Notes: generated by a model not told the origin, from the sequence alone. 64,000 nucleotides of DNA from Streptomyces sp. NBC_01275 (GCF_026340655.1 NZ_JAPEOZ010000001.1:806001-870000), one strand, 5' to 3'; shown: positions 17,846 through 26,406, counted from the stretch's first letter. Program-made: numbers and translations.

Positions 17846-19381
17846 TCAGTCCGACTTCTCGCCGCTCTCGGCCAGGATCCTGTTACGGGCGCCGGCGAGG
17901 GCTCCCGCCATGGCACCCGCGGGCCTGCCGAAGGTCGAGGCGGAGAACCGGGCGGGGCCGGTCTTGGCGGTGAAGGCGTGCGCGTAGGCGAACTCCCGCA
18001 GTCCCTCCTCCCCCTGCTTGCGCCCGTAACCGCTGTCGCCCCGACCGCCGAACGGCACGGCGGGGTTCATGGAGAACACCAGAGCATCGTTGATGCTGGT
18101 CATTCCCACGCGGAGGCGACGGGCGATGGCTTCGCCGCGGTCGCGGCTGAAGACGGCGCTGCCCAGCCCGTACCGGCCGGCGTTGATGTGAGCGACGGCC
18201 TCATCGGCGTCGGCGACCTTGACGACCGCCAGCGTCGGCCCGAACGTCTCCTCCGTCGCCGCGAGGGCGTCGGGGGCCACTCCGACCAGGACGGTGGGCG
18301 CGGCATAGCGGTCGCCCACCGCGTCGAGGCCGCCGACGGTGGCTGTCGCGCCGCGCTCCAGGGCGTCCTGGATGTGTTCCCGGATGATCGAGGTCTGGCT
18401 CGGCAGCGGAACCGGCCCGATCTCCGCGCCCTCGTCGCTGCCGACGCGTACCTGCCCGGCCAGCTCGCTGATCTTCTCGACGAACTCGTCGTGCACCGAC
18501 TCGACGACATAGGCCACTTCGAGACTGATGCAACCGTGTCCGGTGTTCTGCATCGCGCCCCACACGATGTGAGCGGCGGCTTCGTCCAGATCGGCGTCTT
18601 CGGCGACGATGACGCCGTCCTTTCCGCCGAGTTCCAGCAGAACGGGGGTCAGGGTCTGCGCGCATTGGGCGGCCACCGTCCGGCCCGTGGCGACACTGCC
18701 CGTGAACGCGAGCTTGTCGAGGCCGGCCTCGATGAGCGCCTGACCCGTGGCCCCGTATCCGTTCAGGTTCTGCAGGACGGCCGGCAGTTCCGGAACGGCA
18801 CGCTGCCAGGTTCGGATGAGCCATTCGGCGACGCCGGGCGTGATCTGGCTCGGCTTGAGGATGACGGCGTTCCCGGCCGCAAGCGCATCGGCGAGGATAG
18901 CCGCGGGAGTGAGCAGGGGGAAATTCCACGGGCCTATGACGCCGACCACGCCGTAGGGCTGGTACTCGACCCACGCACGCTGGTTGGGCGTGGTGGGGCT
19001 GGATGGAACCTCCCGGCGCTCCAGGACCCGCGCGGCGTTGTCAGCAACGTACTGCAGGTGCTCGAGCGTCCCGAGCACCTCCACGCGGGCGTCGTCGAGG
19101 GGCTTGCCATTCTCGGCGTGAATGAGTGCGGCGCCCTCCTCACCGCTCAAAGCTATCTGCCGCCGCCACGCACGCAGCCGCTCCGCACGGCCCTCGAAGC
19201 CGAGGTCCCACCAGGCCCCGGTGATCGAGCGTGCGGCGGCGACGGCCGCGGCAGCCTCTTCCTTGCCGGCCACGGGATATCGGGCGAACTCGGCTCCGGT
19301 GGCCTGGTCGATGGTGACGATCTCGGTCGCGTCGTATCCGATGACGCCGTCACGTGTGATCGTCGGAATGTTGTCGGTCAT
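17846..19381 (-). CDS. NAD(P)-dependent aldehyde dehydrogenase
   Basis: The 511-residue ALDH-superfamily enzyme oxidises an aldehyde to the acid. Cofactor and active-site signatures are present: VIGPWNFPLLTPAAILADAL, KPSQITPG, GSVATGR, the catalytic Glu in LELGGKDG and the catalytic Cys in NTGHGCISLEVAYV. The late FGPTLAV and PFGGRGDSGYGRKQGEEG motifs are also visible. Length is typical, with a C-terminal extension of about 35 residues rich in Ala and Gly. It is a single-gene unit; the 285 bases before the next gene hold no clear feature. Benzaldehyde-type or succinate-semialdehyde-type substrates are possible. Confidence 0.9.
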   Translation of the reverse strand: MTDNIPTITRDGVIGYDATEIVTIDQATGAEFARYPVAGKEEAAAAVAAARSITGAWWDLGFEGRAERLRAWRRQIALSGEEGAALIHAENGKPLDDARVEVLGTLEHLQYVADNAARVLERREVPSSPTTPNQRAWVEYQPYGVVGVIGPWNFPLLTPAAILADALAAGNAVILKPSQITPGVAEWLIRTWQRAVPELPAVLQNLNGYGATGQALIEAGLDKLAFTGSVATGRTVAAQCAQTLTPVLLELGGKDGVIVAEDADLDEAAAHIVWGAMQNTGHGCISLEVAYVVESVHDEFVEKISELAGQVRVGSDEGAEIGPVPLPSQTSIIREHIQDALERGATATVGGLDAVGDRYAAPTVLVGVAPDALAATEETFGPTLAVVKVADADEAVAHINAGRYGLGSAVFSRDRGEAIARRLRVGMTSINDALVFSMNPAVPFGGRGDSGYGRKQGEEGLREFAYAHAFTAKTGPARFSASTFGRPAGAMAGALAGARNRILAESGEKSD

Positions 19382-19666
19382 AGGTCTTCCCTAACTTTCT
19401 TCCGCCCGCCCGAATGAGACACACCGTGGGTGAGGGCGGTGGCAGAGGCGGTCTTCGGCACGAGTGGCCGCTGGAGGGCAGTCGGCGCGGGCCGACGTGG
19501 AGGACTGCATGGTGGAGGTCATTGGGAGCGTGTGCCGTGCCAGACGCTCGGCAGTTGGGCAAGGGTGGCCGCGGAGCGGGAAGCACCCTCGACGGACGGG
19601 CGTAGCACAACCCTGGGAGGGCGACCCGTGGCCGGGTCGGGGGCAGCGCCGAGGAGGCGCCCGCTG

Positions 19667-20458
19667 CTACGCCTGCGGGCCGCGGTAGCGAGTTGCGGGG
19701 GTGGGCTGGTTGCCGCCGGTGAGCAGAGCGGACTCTGCGGCCAGCAGGGCCTCAAGGGCTGCGGCCTGGTTCTCCAGACCGGGTGCGCACACGGTCTCCC
19801 CCAGGCGCAGGCCGGCAAGGCTGGCCGAGGCGACGTCCTGGGGGGTCATCGCCCAGGGGATGTCGCGGCCGACGCCTTCGTTCCACTCCGTGGCCACGAC
19901 GCCGGGCAGCAGCAGCTGCGTACGGATGGGCGTGTCCGCGAGCTCACCTGTGAGGGTCCGGGTGAAGGCGACGGTGGCGGCCTTCGCCGCCGCGTAGAGA
20001 GTGCGTCGTGGTGCGCGGGGATCGTTGAGGCCGCCGCTGAAGGCCAGCAGCGAGGCCACCGTGATGATCGCGCCATCTCCGGCGGCGAGCATTCCGGGAA
20101 GCGCGGCGCGGACCAGCTGAATGGGGGCCACGGCGTTGAGGGTGAGCAGGCGGTCGATGTCGGCGGGGTCGACGTCGACGAGCGGGGCGTAGCCGCCGGC
20201 GCCGGCGTTGCTGACCAGCAGGCGCACGTCCCCCGCGGCGAGACGCCCGGTGACAGCGGTGATGCCCTCGTGGGTGCCGAGATCGGCGGGCAGCACCTCC
20301 ACGGCGGCACCCCGGGCACGGAGCTCCTCTGCGAAGTCGCCGAGCCGGTCCGCGCGGCGCGCCACCAGGACGAGGTCGTGGTCATCCGCCAGCAGACGGG
20401 CGTATTCGGCGCCGATGCCGGAGGAAGCTCCAGTGATGAGAGCGATCGTGCGAGTCAT
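19667..20458 (-). CDS. Short-chain dehydrogenase/reductase
   Basis: The 263-residue classical SDR has the cofactor motif TGASSGIGAEYARLL, the NAG motif in VSNAGAGG, the catalytic Ser in ITVASLLAFSGG and the catalytic YxxxK in TLYAAAKAA. ATG 20458 is preferred to the upstream in-frame ATG because it aligns with the family start. It is divergent from a MarR gene across a short gap that holds an ACACTT/AAGTGT dyad, so it is probably that repressor's target. Confidence 0.88.
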   Translation of the reverse strand: MTRTIALITGASSGIGAEYARLLADDHDLVLVARRADRLGDFAEELRARGAAVEVLPADLGTHEGITAVTGRLAAGDVRLLVSNAGAGGYAPLVDVDPADIDRLLTLNAVAPIQLVRAALPGMLAAGDGAIITVASLLAFSGGLNDPRAPRRTLYAAAKAATVAFTRTLTGELADTPIRTQLLLPGVVATEWNEGVGRDIPWAMTPQDVASASLAGLRLGETVCAPGLENQAAALEALLAAESALLTGGNQPTPATRYRGPQA

Positions 20459-20486
20459 ACGCTGAGCATGCCTCAACCGTTAGGCC

Positions 20487-20516
20487 AGTGTCAAACACTT
20501 GATGGTTATGAAGTGT
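20487..20516. promoter_or_regulatory. Overlapping palindromes, candidate MarR operator
   Basis: AGTGTcaaACACT (20487-20499) is a perfect 13-base dyad, and ACACTT (20495-20500) pairs with AAGTGT (20511-20516) ten bases further on. Both sit between the divergent SDR and MarR starts. This double dyad is typical of a MarR-family operator. Confidence 0.6.
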
Positions 20517-20530
20517 CGTACCCTTGGCAG

Positions 20531-20986
20531 GTGATACGTGACGACGAGGAGCCTGTGGGGCTCGGCGCGCTTGACCGGGTGACCTGGGCATTGCGGCGCG
20601 CGGAACTGGCGGTGCAGACGCTCAAGGAACAGCGGCTACGCCCGCTGGGCATGGCCGCCGCGCACTACACCCTGCTGATGTCGGTGCACAGCGAACCAGG
20701 GCTGGCCGGCGCCGAGTTGGCCCGCCGCCTCAACGTCACCCCTCAGGCCGTCGCCTCCCTCGTGGCACGCCTGGAGGGCCGCGGCCAGTTGGAGAGGCGC
20801 GAGCACCCGCGCCACCGGCACGTGCAGGAACTGCACCTCACCGACGCCGGGCGGGAGGCGCTGCGCGCGGCCGACCAGGTGATCGCCGACGTAGAGCGTC
20901 ACATCACCGAGGGCCTGGGACCGGACCAGAGCACGCAGCTACGGACGCTGCTCGACCAGGTGAGCAAGACGGTGCGCAGCGCCTGA
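20531..20986 (+). CDS. MarR-family transcriptional regulator
   Basis: The 151-residue winged-helix protein shows the MarR core: AAHYTLLMSVHSEPGLAGAE, LARRLNVTPQAVASLVARLE and the wing RREHPRHRHVQEL. GTG 20531 is preferred because the earlier in-frame ATG 20468 would place the palindromic operator inside the gene; that longer form would add 21 residues. It is divergent from the SDR gene. The downstream gap contains a very strong hairpin at 21079-21138. Confidence 0.82.
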   Translation: MIRDDEEPVGLGALDRVTWALRRAELAVQTLKEQRLRPLGMAAAHYTLLMSVHSEPGLAGAELARRLNVTPQAVASLVARLEGRGQLERREHPRHRHVQELHLTDAGREALRAADQVIADVERHITEGLGPDQSTQLRTLLDQVSKTVRSA

Positions 20987-21078
20987 GCTCGTCGGCCGGT
21001 CGAGGAAGGCTGGCGCGTCGGTGGCCCAGGCACGCCGCACGCCGCCCGCTCCCCCGGCGGTCTCGGCGCATCGTATGC

Positions 21079-21138
21079 CGCCGCCAGCGGGGTTCCAGCC
21101 GACCGCGGCACCGGTCGGCTGGAACCCCGCTGGCGGCG
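21079..21138. terminator. Perfect 27-base inverted repeat hairpin
   Basis: Arms of 27 bases at 21079-21105 and 21112-21138 are perfectly complementary around a six-base loop (CGGCAC). No T-run follows on either strand, as is usual for streptomycete terminators. It lies between the MarR stop and the remnant and oxidoreductase to the right, so it probably works as a bidirectional terminator. It could also be a mobile palindromic repeat. Confidence 0.65.
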
Positions 21139-21144
21139 AAAGCA

Positions 21145-21325
21145 GCGACCACTCGCTCGAGGACCAGTCCACCGCCCTCGCCTCAAGGTCGACATCGGCA
21201 CGGCGATCTCGTCCATGCGCGGTCGGTCCGTGCAGGGCGGCAGGGGTCCTGAACGGCGCCCTGCCGCCTGAAGCAGGTGGGCGCCACAGCTTCCAGCGGT
21301 CCCCACCGCCGCAAGCAACGAGGCA
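21145..21325 (-). pseudogene. NmrA-like remnant, internally deleted and frameshifted
   Basis: On the minus strand, one frame reads AAVGTAGSCGAHLLQAAGR, a second APFRTPAALHGPTAHGR and then DVDLEARAVDWSSSEW. These match, in order, the cofactor loop, the APFRVRAVVHGPAGR segment and the GVDLEARTVDW segment of the intact gene at 7988-8875. The intervening ~150 residues are missing, so this is a collapsed paralogue. Confidence 0.65.
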
Positions 21326-21470
21326 GAGCTTCTCGCCCTCCGCTTCCGCCTCGGACGCTCCCTTCTCTCTTCTCACTGCGTCATGACGTCATGGGCACAC
21401 CAGCGTCAGGACTCGTGCGTCGGCCGGCCACGGCCATCCGAACGAAGTGCCGGTGCAGTCAGGGGCCCGA

Positions 21471-22418
21471 TCACGGGACGAGGACGATCTTCCCCGTCGT
21501 ATGCCCGGTCATGATCTGCCGATGCGCGGCGGCGGCTTCGCGCAACGGATGGCTGGCGGCGATCAGGACGCGCAGTCGCCCGGCGCCCGCGGCTTCGGTG
21601 AGCCGCAGGCGCGCAGCGGCGCGGACTTCCGTGCCGGGGTCCGCGCCGGGCCCGCCACCCAGGAGCCTGATGCCGGCTCGGGCCCCGCGTTCGAACGCCG
21701 CGACGGTCGCGATGCGGGACCGGTCCGCCACCAGCTCCACCGAGACGTCCACCGCCTCGTCGGTGCCCACCAGGTCGGCAGCCGCGTGGACTCCCTGCGG
21801 TGCTGCCGCGCGCACCCGGTCCGCCAGACCCGGCCCGTACGCGATCGGAATCGCCCCCAGGTCTCGCAGTACGTCGTGCTTGGCCGGGCTCGCCGTTCCC
21901 AGCACCCTGGCTCCGCGCTCGACGGCCAGTTGCACGGCCATCAGGCCGACGCCACCCGCCGCGCCGTGGACCAGCACCGAGTCGTTCTCGCGCAGGCCGA
22001 TCGCTTCGAGAACGTGCACAGCGGTGACGCCCGTGACCATCAGTCCTCCGGCCTGCTCCCAGGAGAGAGCGGCGGGTTTGGGCACCACCGACGAGGCCGG
22101 GACGACGAGTTCGGCGGCATACGCGCCGGGCGCTCGGTACGCGATCACCTCGTCGCCGATCTGGATCGGACCGGCGGGGCCGGTCGCGTCGGCACCGACA
22201 GCGGTCACCACACCGGCCGCTTCGGCACCGAGCCGCATCGGCAGGTTCGCCGGATCGGTTCCGAAGGCGCCGCTGTACATCTTGTGGTCGAAAGGGTTGA
22301 CGCCGACGGCGCGGACCCCGATGCGCACCTGACCCGGCCCGGGCTCCGCCACGGCGACATCGATCACCGACAGCACCTCGGGACCACCGTAGGCACGCGC
22401 AACTACTACCTCGCTCAT
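21471..22418 (-). CDS. Quinone oxidoreductase-like MDR protein
   Basis: The 315-residue zinc-free medium-chain reductase probably reduces quinones or enones with NADPH. It has the VGVNPFDHKMYSG N-terminal motif, a GAAGGVGLMAVQLA cofactor loop and a GRLRVLIAA...HTTGKIVLV C-terminus. Zinc ligands are absent. ATG 22418 is the family-consistent start. The upstream gap holds an 18-base palindrome, and the divergent TetR operon is probably responsible for its control. Confidence 0.87.
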   Translation of the reverse strand: MSEVVVARAYGGPEVLSVIDVAVAEPGPGQVRIGVRAVGVNPFDHKMYSGAFGTDPANLPMRLGAEAAGVVTAVGADATGPAGPIQIGDEVIAYRAPGAYAAELVVPASSVVPKPAALSWEQAGGLMVTGVTAVHVLEAIGLRENDSVLVHGAAGGVGLMAVQLAVERGARVLGTASPAKHDVLRDLGAIPIAYGPGLADRVRAAAPQGVHAAADLVGTDEAVDVSVELVADRSRIATVAAFERGARAGIRLLGGGPGADPGTEVRAAARLRLTEAAGAGRLRVLIAASHPLREAAAAHRQIMTGHTTGKIVLVP

Positions 22419-22473
22419 GTCAGGGGAGAACGCGGTGCCGGAAGGCCCGATTCCCCATTGCGGTGATTTTTTT

Positions 22474-22491
22474 GAGCGGAGCGCTCCGCTC
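22474..22491. promoter_or_regulatory. Perfect 18-base palindrome, candidate TetR operator
   Basis: GAGCGGAGCGCTCCGCTC reads identically on both strands. It lies between the divergent MDR gene and the SDR remnant/TetR unit. Its size and symmetry match operators of TetR-family repressors that control flanking reductases. Confidence 0.7.
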
Positions 22492-22530
22492 CGATAAGTT
22501 GCCAGCCGACCACCCGACGCGGGAGGACAC

Positions 22531-22969
22531 ATGAACGCCAGGCCACACCCACGTCCCTGGTCACCGGCGGCAGCCGGGGAATCCGCGCTGCTGAGGCTCA
22601 TGGGCGCCCAAGGGCGGGGCCGGATCGTGTATGTCTCCAGCACCGTGGCCGATGGTCCGCCTGCCCCGGGCACGGCCGCCCACGGCACCGCCAAGGCCGC
22701 CCTGAACACCTTCGCGCTTCGTCGCCTACGAGGCCGGTCCGCTCGGCGTCAACGTCAACGTCGTGGCGCCCGGCTACGTCCGCACCGAGAGCAGCGCTCG
22801 CATGCCGCACGAGTTCCAGGGGCGGCTGGCGGACGACACGCCCCTGGGGCGTGTCGCGGAGCCGGAGGACGTGGCTCGGGCGATCGCGATGCTCGTCGGC
22901 GAGGAGGCCGCCTTCGTCACCGGCGAAGTGCTCGCCGTCGACGGTGGGTACGGCCTGGCACGCCGGTAG
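22531..22969 (+). pseudogene. SDR remnant with internal deletion and frameshifts
   Basis: ATG 22531 follows GGGAGGA. One frame carries the SDR cofactor motif TSLVTGGSRGI, but the next ~90 residues are absent. Another frame continues with GRIVYVSSTVADGP and AHGTAKAALNTFA. A further frame change near 22712 leads to YEAGPLGVNVNVVAPGYVRT and the normal C-terminus EVLAVDGGYGLARR. The enzyme cannot be made, but its ends are well preserved. It is upstream of, and 16 bases from, the TetR gene. Confidence 0.8.
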
Positions 22970-22985
22970 GGGAAAATACCTGTCC

Positions 22986-23651
22986 ATGGGTGACACGCAG
23001 ACCGGCAGACCGCGCGGCCGCCGGCGGGAGGCGGACCGCAACGACGCCCGCCTCATGCAGGCTGCGCGCGAAGTCTTCGCCGAGCTCGGCTGGGACGCCC
23101 CCGTCTCGGAGATCGCCCGCCGGGCCGGCATCGGCATGGGCAGCCTCTACCGCCGCTATCCCAGCAAGGAGCTACTGGCCCAGCGGATGCGCGTCATGGG
23201 GATGGAACAGCTCGTCGCCCAGGCCCGCACAGCCCTCGCCGAGGAGCCGGACCCTTGGGCGGCCTTCGCCCGCTTCCTGCGGAACGCGCTCTCGGCCCAG
23301 GGTGCAGTCGGTCCGCTGCTCCCGCTGGTGGGCGGCCGACTGCCGGCCACCGATGAGATCGTGGCCGCCTCCCGCCGGCTCCGGGCCGCCCTCGACGACC
23401 TGGTGGACGGCGCGCACCGCGCGGGCACACTGCGCGCCGACTTCACTTCCGCCGACGTCCCCTTGCTGCTCGAACACCTCACCGCGCGGATCCCCGTCAC
23501 CGACGAACGCGCCACCACGCTCCATCTGCGGTACCTGGACCTGATCCTCGCCGGACTGCGCACGTCGACCACCGACGGGCCCACCGCGTTGCAGAGTCCG
23601 GCTCCGGACTGGGCAGAACTCAGCGAGCTGTGGAACGCCGCCGAGGGCTGA
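22986..23651 (+). CDS. TetR-family transcriptional regulator
   Basis: The 221-residue repressor starts with a basic tail (RPRGRRREADR) and a TetR helix-turn-helix (VSEIARRAGIGMGSLYRRYP, SKELLAQR). The C-terminal domain resembles the TetR_C family with hydrophobic ligand pocket helices. It follows the SDR remnant in the same direction. It presumably binds the 18-base palindrome upstream, controlling both its own unit and the divergent quinone oxidoreductase. Confidence 0.88.
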   Translation: MGDTQTGRPRGRRREADRNDARLMQAAREVFAELGWDAPVSEIARRAGIGMGSLYRRYPSKELLAQRMRVMGMEQLVAQARTALAEEPDPWAAFARFLRNALSAQGAVGPLLPLVGGRLPATDEIVAASRRLRAALDDLVDGAHRAGTLRADFTSADVPLLLEHLTARIPVTDERATTLHLRYLDLILAGLRTSTTDGPTALQSPAPDWAELSELWNAAEG

Positions 23652-23750
23652 GCCCTGCGCTCCCATAATGAATGCAGCGCCCCGTGCTTTTGCTTCGCCG
23701 TTTTCCCTTCTCGCTGAGGGATCAACCGGATCCCCGGTGCATTGCGTGCC

Positions 23751-23769
23751 GGGGAAAATTTCTTCCCCC
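23751..23769. promoter_or_regulatory. GGGGAAAATTTCTTCCCC element (shared motif copy 1)
   Basis: GGGG and CCCC arms enclose an A/T-rich centre. It is followed by CTCACACCGCG, which resembles the CTCACAACGCC after copy 2 at 25156. It lies about 120 bases upstream of the NTF2-like gene. Further copies occur at 27311-27362 and 34641-34676. Confidence 0.55.
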
Positions 23770-23888
23770 TCACACCGCGTCCTTCCGATGCAATGCTTCA
23801 TCACGCGGCGAGCACGACATGCGACAGGCCGCGCGACCATGTGCCGTTTCCGGGCCTCCATCTGATGCGCCTCCGCAAGGAGAGAACT

Positions 23889-24281
23889 ATGTCCGACTCC
23901 CCGAACATCGCCCTCATCCGCCGGCTCTACGAATCCGGAATGTCCCCGGAAGCAACCGCCGAGATCATGGCGCCGAACCTCGTCTGGGACATCACCCCGG
24001 GCTTTCCGAACAGCGGCGTGTACCACGGCTGGGACAGTGCGGCGAGGGACTTCTTCGGCGGGATGATGCCGAATTACGAGTCCTTCGGCGCGGTGCCCGA
24101 GGAGTTCTACGCGGACGACCAAGGACACGTCTTCGTGTACGGGCATTACCACGCCGAGACGAAGACCGGGAACAAGGCCGACGTCCGCTTCATCCACCTG
24201 TGGACCATCCGCGACGGCAAGGCCGTACGGATGCAGCAGGCCGCCGACAGCCACGTCCTTCAGGAAGCCCTCAAGGGCTGA
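23889..24281 (+). CDS. SnoaL/NTF2-like protein
   Basis: The 130-residue cone-fold protein begins NIALIRRLYESGMSPEATAE and carries typical NTF2-like core segments (GVYHGWDSAARDFFGGM, VFVYGHYHAETKTGN, HLWTIRDGKAVRMQQAAD). Members act as small hydrolases, isomerases or binding proteins. ATG 23889 has AGGAGAGAA upstream. The DJ-1/PfpI gene starts 20 bases after its stop, so the two form an operon. Confidence 0.8.
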   Translation: MSDSPNIALIRRLYESGMSPEATAEIMAPNLVWDITPGFPNSGVYHGWDSAARDFFGGMMPNYESFGAVPEEFYADDQGHVFVYGHYHAETKTGNKADVRFIHLWTIRDGKAVRMQQAADSHVLQEALKG

Positions 24282-24301
24282 CTCAGCACCGGGAGACCCC
24301 C

Positions 24302-25000
24302 ATGGCGAAGATCCTCTTCGTGATCACCGCGTCCGACCACTGGACGCTGGCCGACGGAACCCGGCAGCCCGCCGGCTTCTGGGCCGAAGAAGCGCTCGGC
24401 CCGTACCAGGTCTTCAAGGAGGCCGGGTACGAGATCGCCGCCGCCACGCCGGCAGGCGTGCCGCCCACGGCGGACGCGCTCAGCCTCAGCCCGGAGTTCA
24501 ACGGCGGCGAGGAAGGCGCCGAGCGCATGCGGACCGCGCTGCGCGAGGCCACCGAGCTGGCGCATCCGATGCGCATCGAGGACGTGAACATCGACGACTA
24601 CGTCGCCGTGTTCTACCCCGGCGGCTGGGGCCCGATGGAGGACCTGCCCTACGACGCCGCGTCCGGCAAGCTGCTCACCGAATGGCTCGCCTCGGGCAAG
24701 CCGGTGTCCCTGGTGTGCCACGGCCCCGCGGCGCTCCTGGCCACCATCGGTGCGGACGGGACGTCCCCGTTCACCGGCTACCGCCTGACCGGCCTCTCCA
24801 ACGCTGAGGAAATGCAGAACGGTCTCGCGGACCGCGCGAAGTGGCTGCTGCAGGACCGCCTCGTCGGCGAGCTCAAGGCGGACTACCGCGAGGCCGAGCC
24901 GTTCACCCCGCACGTCGAGGTCGACCGCGCCCTGTTCACCGGCCAGAACCCTGGCTCGGCGGTTGCACTGGCCCAGGAGCTGCTCAAGGCACTGGGCTGA
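24302..25000 (+). CDS. DJ-1/PfpI-family type 1 glutamine amidotransferase-like protein
   Basis: The 232-residue protein of the Hsp31/PfpI group shows the nucleophile elbow in VSLVCHGPAALL and the acidic residue region in FYPGGWGPMEDL. The tail HVEVDRALFTGQNPGSA is also typical. Relatives detoxify glyoxals or act as stress chaperones. It is the second gene of a two-gene unit with the NTF2-like protein, which fits carbonyl or oxidative stress defence. A four-fold 9-base repeat overlaps its stop codon. Confidence 0.85.
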   Translation: MAKILFVITASDHWTLADGTRQPAGFWAEEALGPYQVFKEAGYEIAAATPAGVPPTADALSLSPEFNGGEEGAERMRTALREATELAHPMRIEDVNIDDYVAVFYPGGWGPMEDLPYDAASGKLLTEWLASGKPVSLVCHGPAALLATIGADGTSPFTGYRLTGLSNAEEMQNGLADRAKWLLQDRLVGELKADYREAEPFTPHVEVDRALFTGQNPGSAVALAQELLKALG

Positions 25001-25034
25001 CGTCCCAGACGTCCCAGACGTCCCAGACGTCCCA
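24999..25034 (+). repeat. Four tandem copies of GACGTCCCA
   Basis: Four exact copies of the 9-base unit start at 24999, 25008, 25017 and 25026; the first overlaps the TGA stop of the DJ-1-like gene. It looks like a slippage-prone minisatellite with no evident function. Confidence 0.8.
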
Positions 25035-25155
25035 GCGGTGCGCTCACTCGGCGGCGAGGTCGCGCTCACCAGGCACGACCTGGCCGCCGAGTCTCGTCAC
25101 ATGCGGATACAAACGTCGAAACGCATGATTTTGGCACGCTGGTCGAACGCAACGT

Positions 25156-25173
25156 AGGAAGAATCCTTCCCCC
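25156..25173. promoter_or_regulatory. AGGAAGAATCCTTCCCCC element (shared motif copy 2)
   Basis: The element lies about 33 bases upstream of the XRE start at 25206. Read on the other strand it is GGGGGAAGGATTCTTCCT, almost identical to the copy at 27311-27330 placed about 35 bases upstream of the other XRE gene. The same position and orientation in two regulator genes suggest an autoregulatory operator. Confidence 0.6.
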
Positions 25174-25205
25174 TCACAACGCCTGACCTCTGTGCGACGC
25201 TGGAG

Positions 25206-26078
25206 ATGATGAACCGCAAACCGCACCTGAACGAGCTGGGAGAGTTCCTCAAGGCCCGCCGTGCCGAGCTCAGCCCCGAGGAGGTCGGGCTGCGCGGCGG
25301 CCAACGGCGGCGTGTGCGCGGTCTGCGCCGCGAGGAAGTGGCCCTTCTTGCCGCGATCAGCACCGAGTACTACGCACGGATCGAGCAGGGCCGTCTCCAG
25401 GCGTCGGGTCCCCTGCTGAACGAGGTCGCCCAAGTGCTCCGCCTCAACGAGGACCAGCGCACCTACATGTTCGAGCTCGCGGCGAAGGAGACGGTGCGCA
25501 CGCCCAGGGCGGCCGAGCGCCAGCAGGTGGACACCCAACTACGGCGCATGCTGGACGATCTCACCGCCACTCCGGCGTTCGTGATCGGTCGGCGGACCGA
25601 CATCCTGGCCTGGAACCAGCTCGCCGCCGCCCTGTGGACCGATTTCGGGCGCTACCCGGAGCAGGAGCGCGTGTTCGTCCGGCTGCTGTTCGCCGAACCC
25701 TGGATGCGCGAGCTGTACGCGGACTGGGAAGAGGTCACTCGTCTGGCCATCGCCCAGCTGCGCATGCAGAGTGCGCGCTACCCCGGCGACCAGCGCCTCA
25801 CCGATCTGGTCGAGGAGCTCTCTGCCCGCGACGCGCAGTTCCGGCAGTGGTGGACCGAGCACGACGTCGCCACGCGGGGCAAGGGCACCAAGAAGCTTCG
25901 TCACCCGGTGGTCGGGGAGCTGACGCTCGACTGGGACACGCTCACCTGTGCCACGGATCCCGAGCAGCACATCATCGTGTGGACCGCAGCACCCGGTTCC
26001 CCTTCGCACGACGGGTTGCGTCTGCTGGCATCCTGGGCAGCGGACCAGAAGCGGACGGCATCCGGCTCCTTCGGGTGA
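25206..26078 (+). CDS. XRE-family regulator with MmyB-like ligand-binding domain
   Basis: The 290-residue protein has an N-terminal XRE helix-turn-helix (LRREEVALLAAISTEYYARI, EQGR) and a C-terminal MmyB-type domain. The latter shows VIGRRTDILAWNQLAAAL, FRQWWTEHDVATRG and HPVVGELTLDWDTL. Such regulators are thought to bind fatty-acid-like or other small ligands. ATG 25206 or 25209 may serve as start. A related regulator lies on the other strand at 26407-27276, with only an oxidoreductase remnant between them. Confidence 0.9.
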   Translation: MMNRKPHLNELGEFLKARRAELSPEEVGLRGGQRRRVRGLRREEVALLAAISTEYYARIEQGRLQASGPLLNEVAQVLRLNEDQRTYMFELAAKETVRTPRAAERQQVDTQLRRMLDDLTATPAFVIGRRTDILAWNQLAAALWTDFGRYPEQERVFVRLLFAEPWMRELYADWEEVTRLAIAQLRMQSARYPGDQRLTDLVEELSARDAQFRQWWTEHDVATRGKGTKKLRHPVVGELTLDWDTLTCATDPEQHIIVWTAAPGSPSHDGLRLLASWAADQKRTASGSFG

Positions 26079-26199
26079 GCCCTTTCCCGAGATGAGCGCT
26101 CGGATGCGAGGGCAAGCCCTTCCCCTGGTCAGGGACCCGGACCGGGTACGCGCGGAAGTTCCCGACGCATCGAGGGGCTCCTCGACGGGGCGCTGCTCT

Positions 26200-26405
26200 G
26201 GCGCTCTCACCGCTCGGGCCGATCGCCGTGTTCCGCCACGCCCGTCAGCGCGCCAGGCTCGAGCGCCTCCCGCAGCAGATGGAGGAGGGCCGGATCACCC
26301 CTCCGGGCCGCGAAGACGTTTCCGGCGGAACGGGCCGCCGAGGCCCATCAGGTGCCGGCCGTCGGCGGCGTGCGAGGCCGGCTCGTCCTGACCTTCCGAG
26401 TGCCA
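26200..26405 (+). pseudogene. Quinone oxidoreductase C-terminal remnant
   Basis: Two overlapping frames give HARQRARLERLPQQMEEGRI and then FPAERAAEAHQVPAVGGVRG followed by RLVLTF, joined by an indel near 26310. This is the standard C-terminal end of zinc-free MDR quinone oxidoreductases. The catalytic and cofactor domains are gone. It sits between two convergent XRE-MmyB genes, so an oxidoreductase was once part of this island. Confidence 0.7.
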
Positions 26406-26406
26406 C

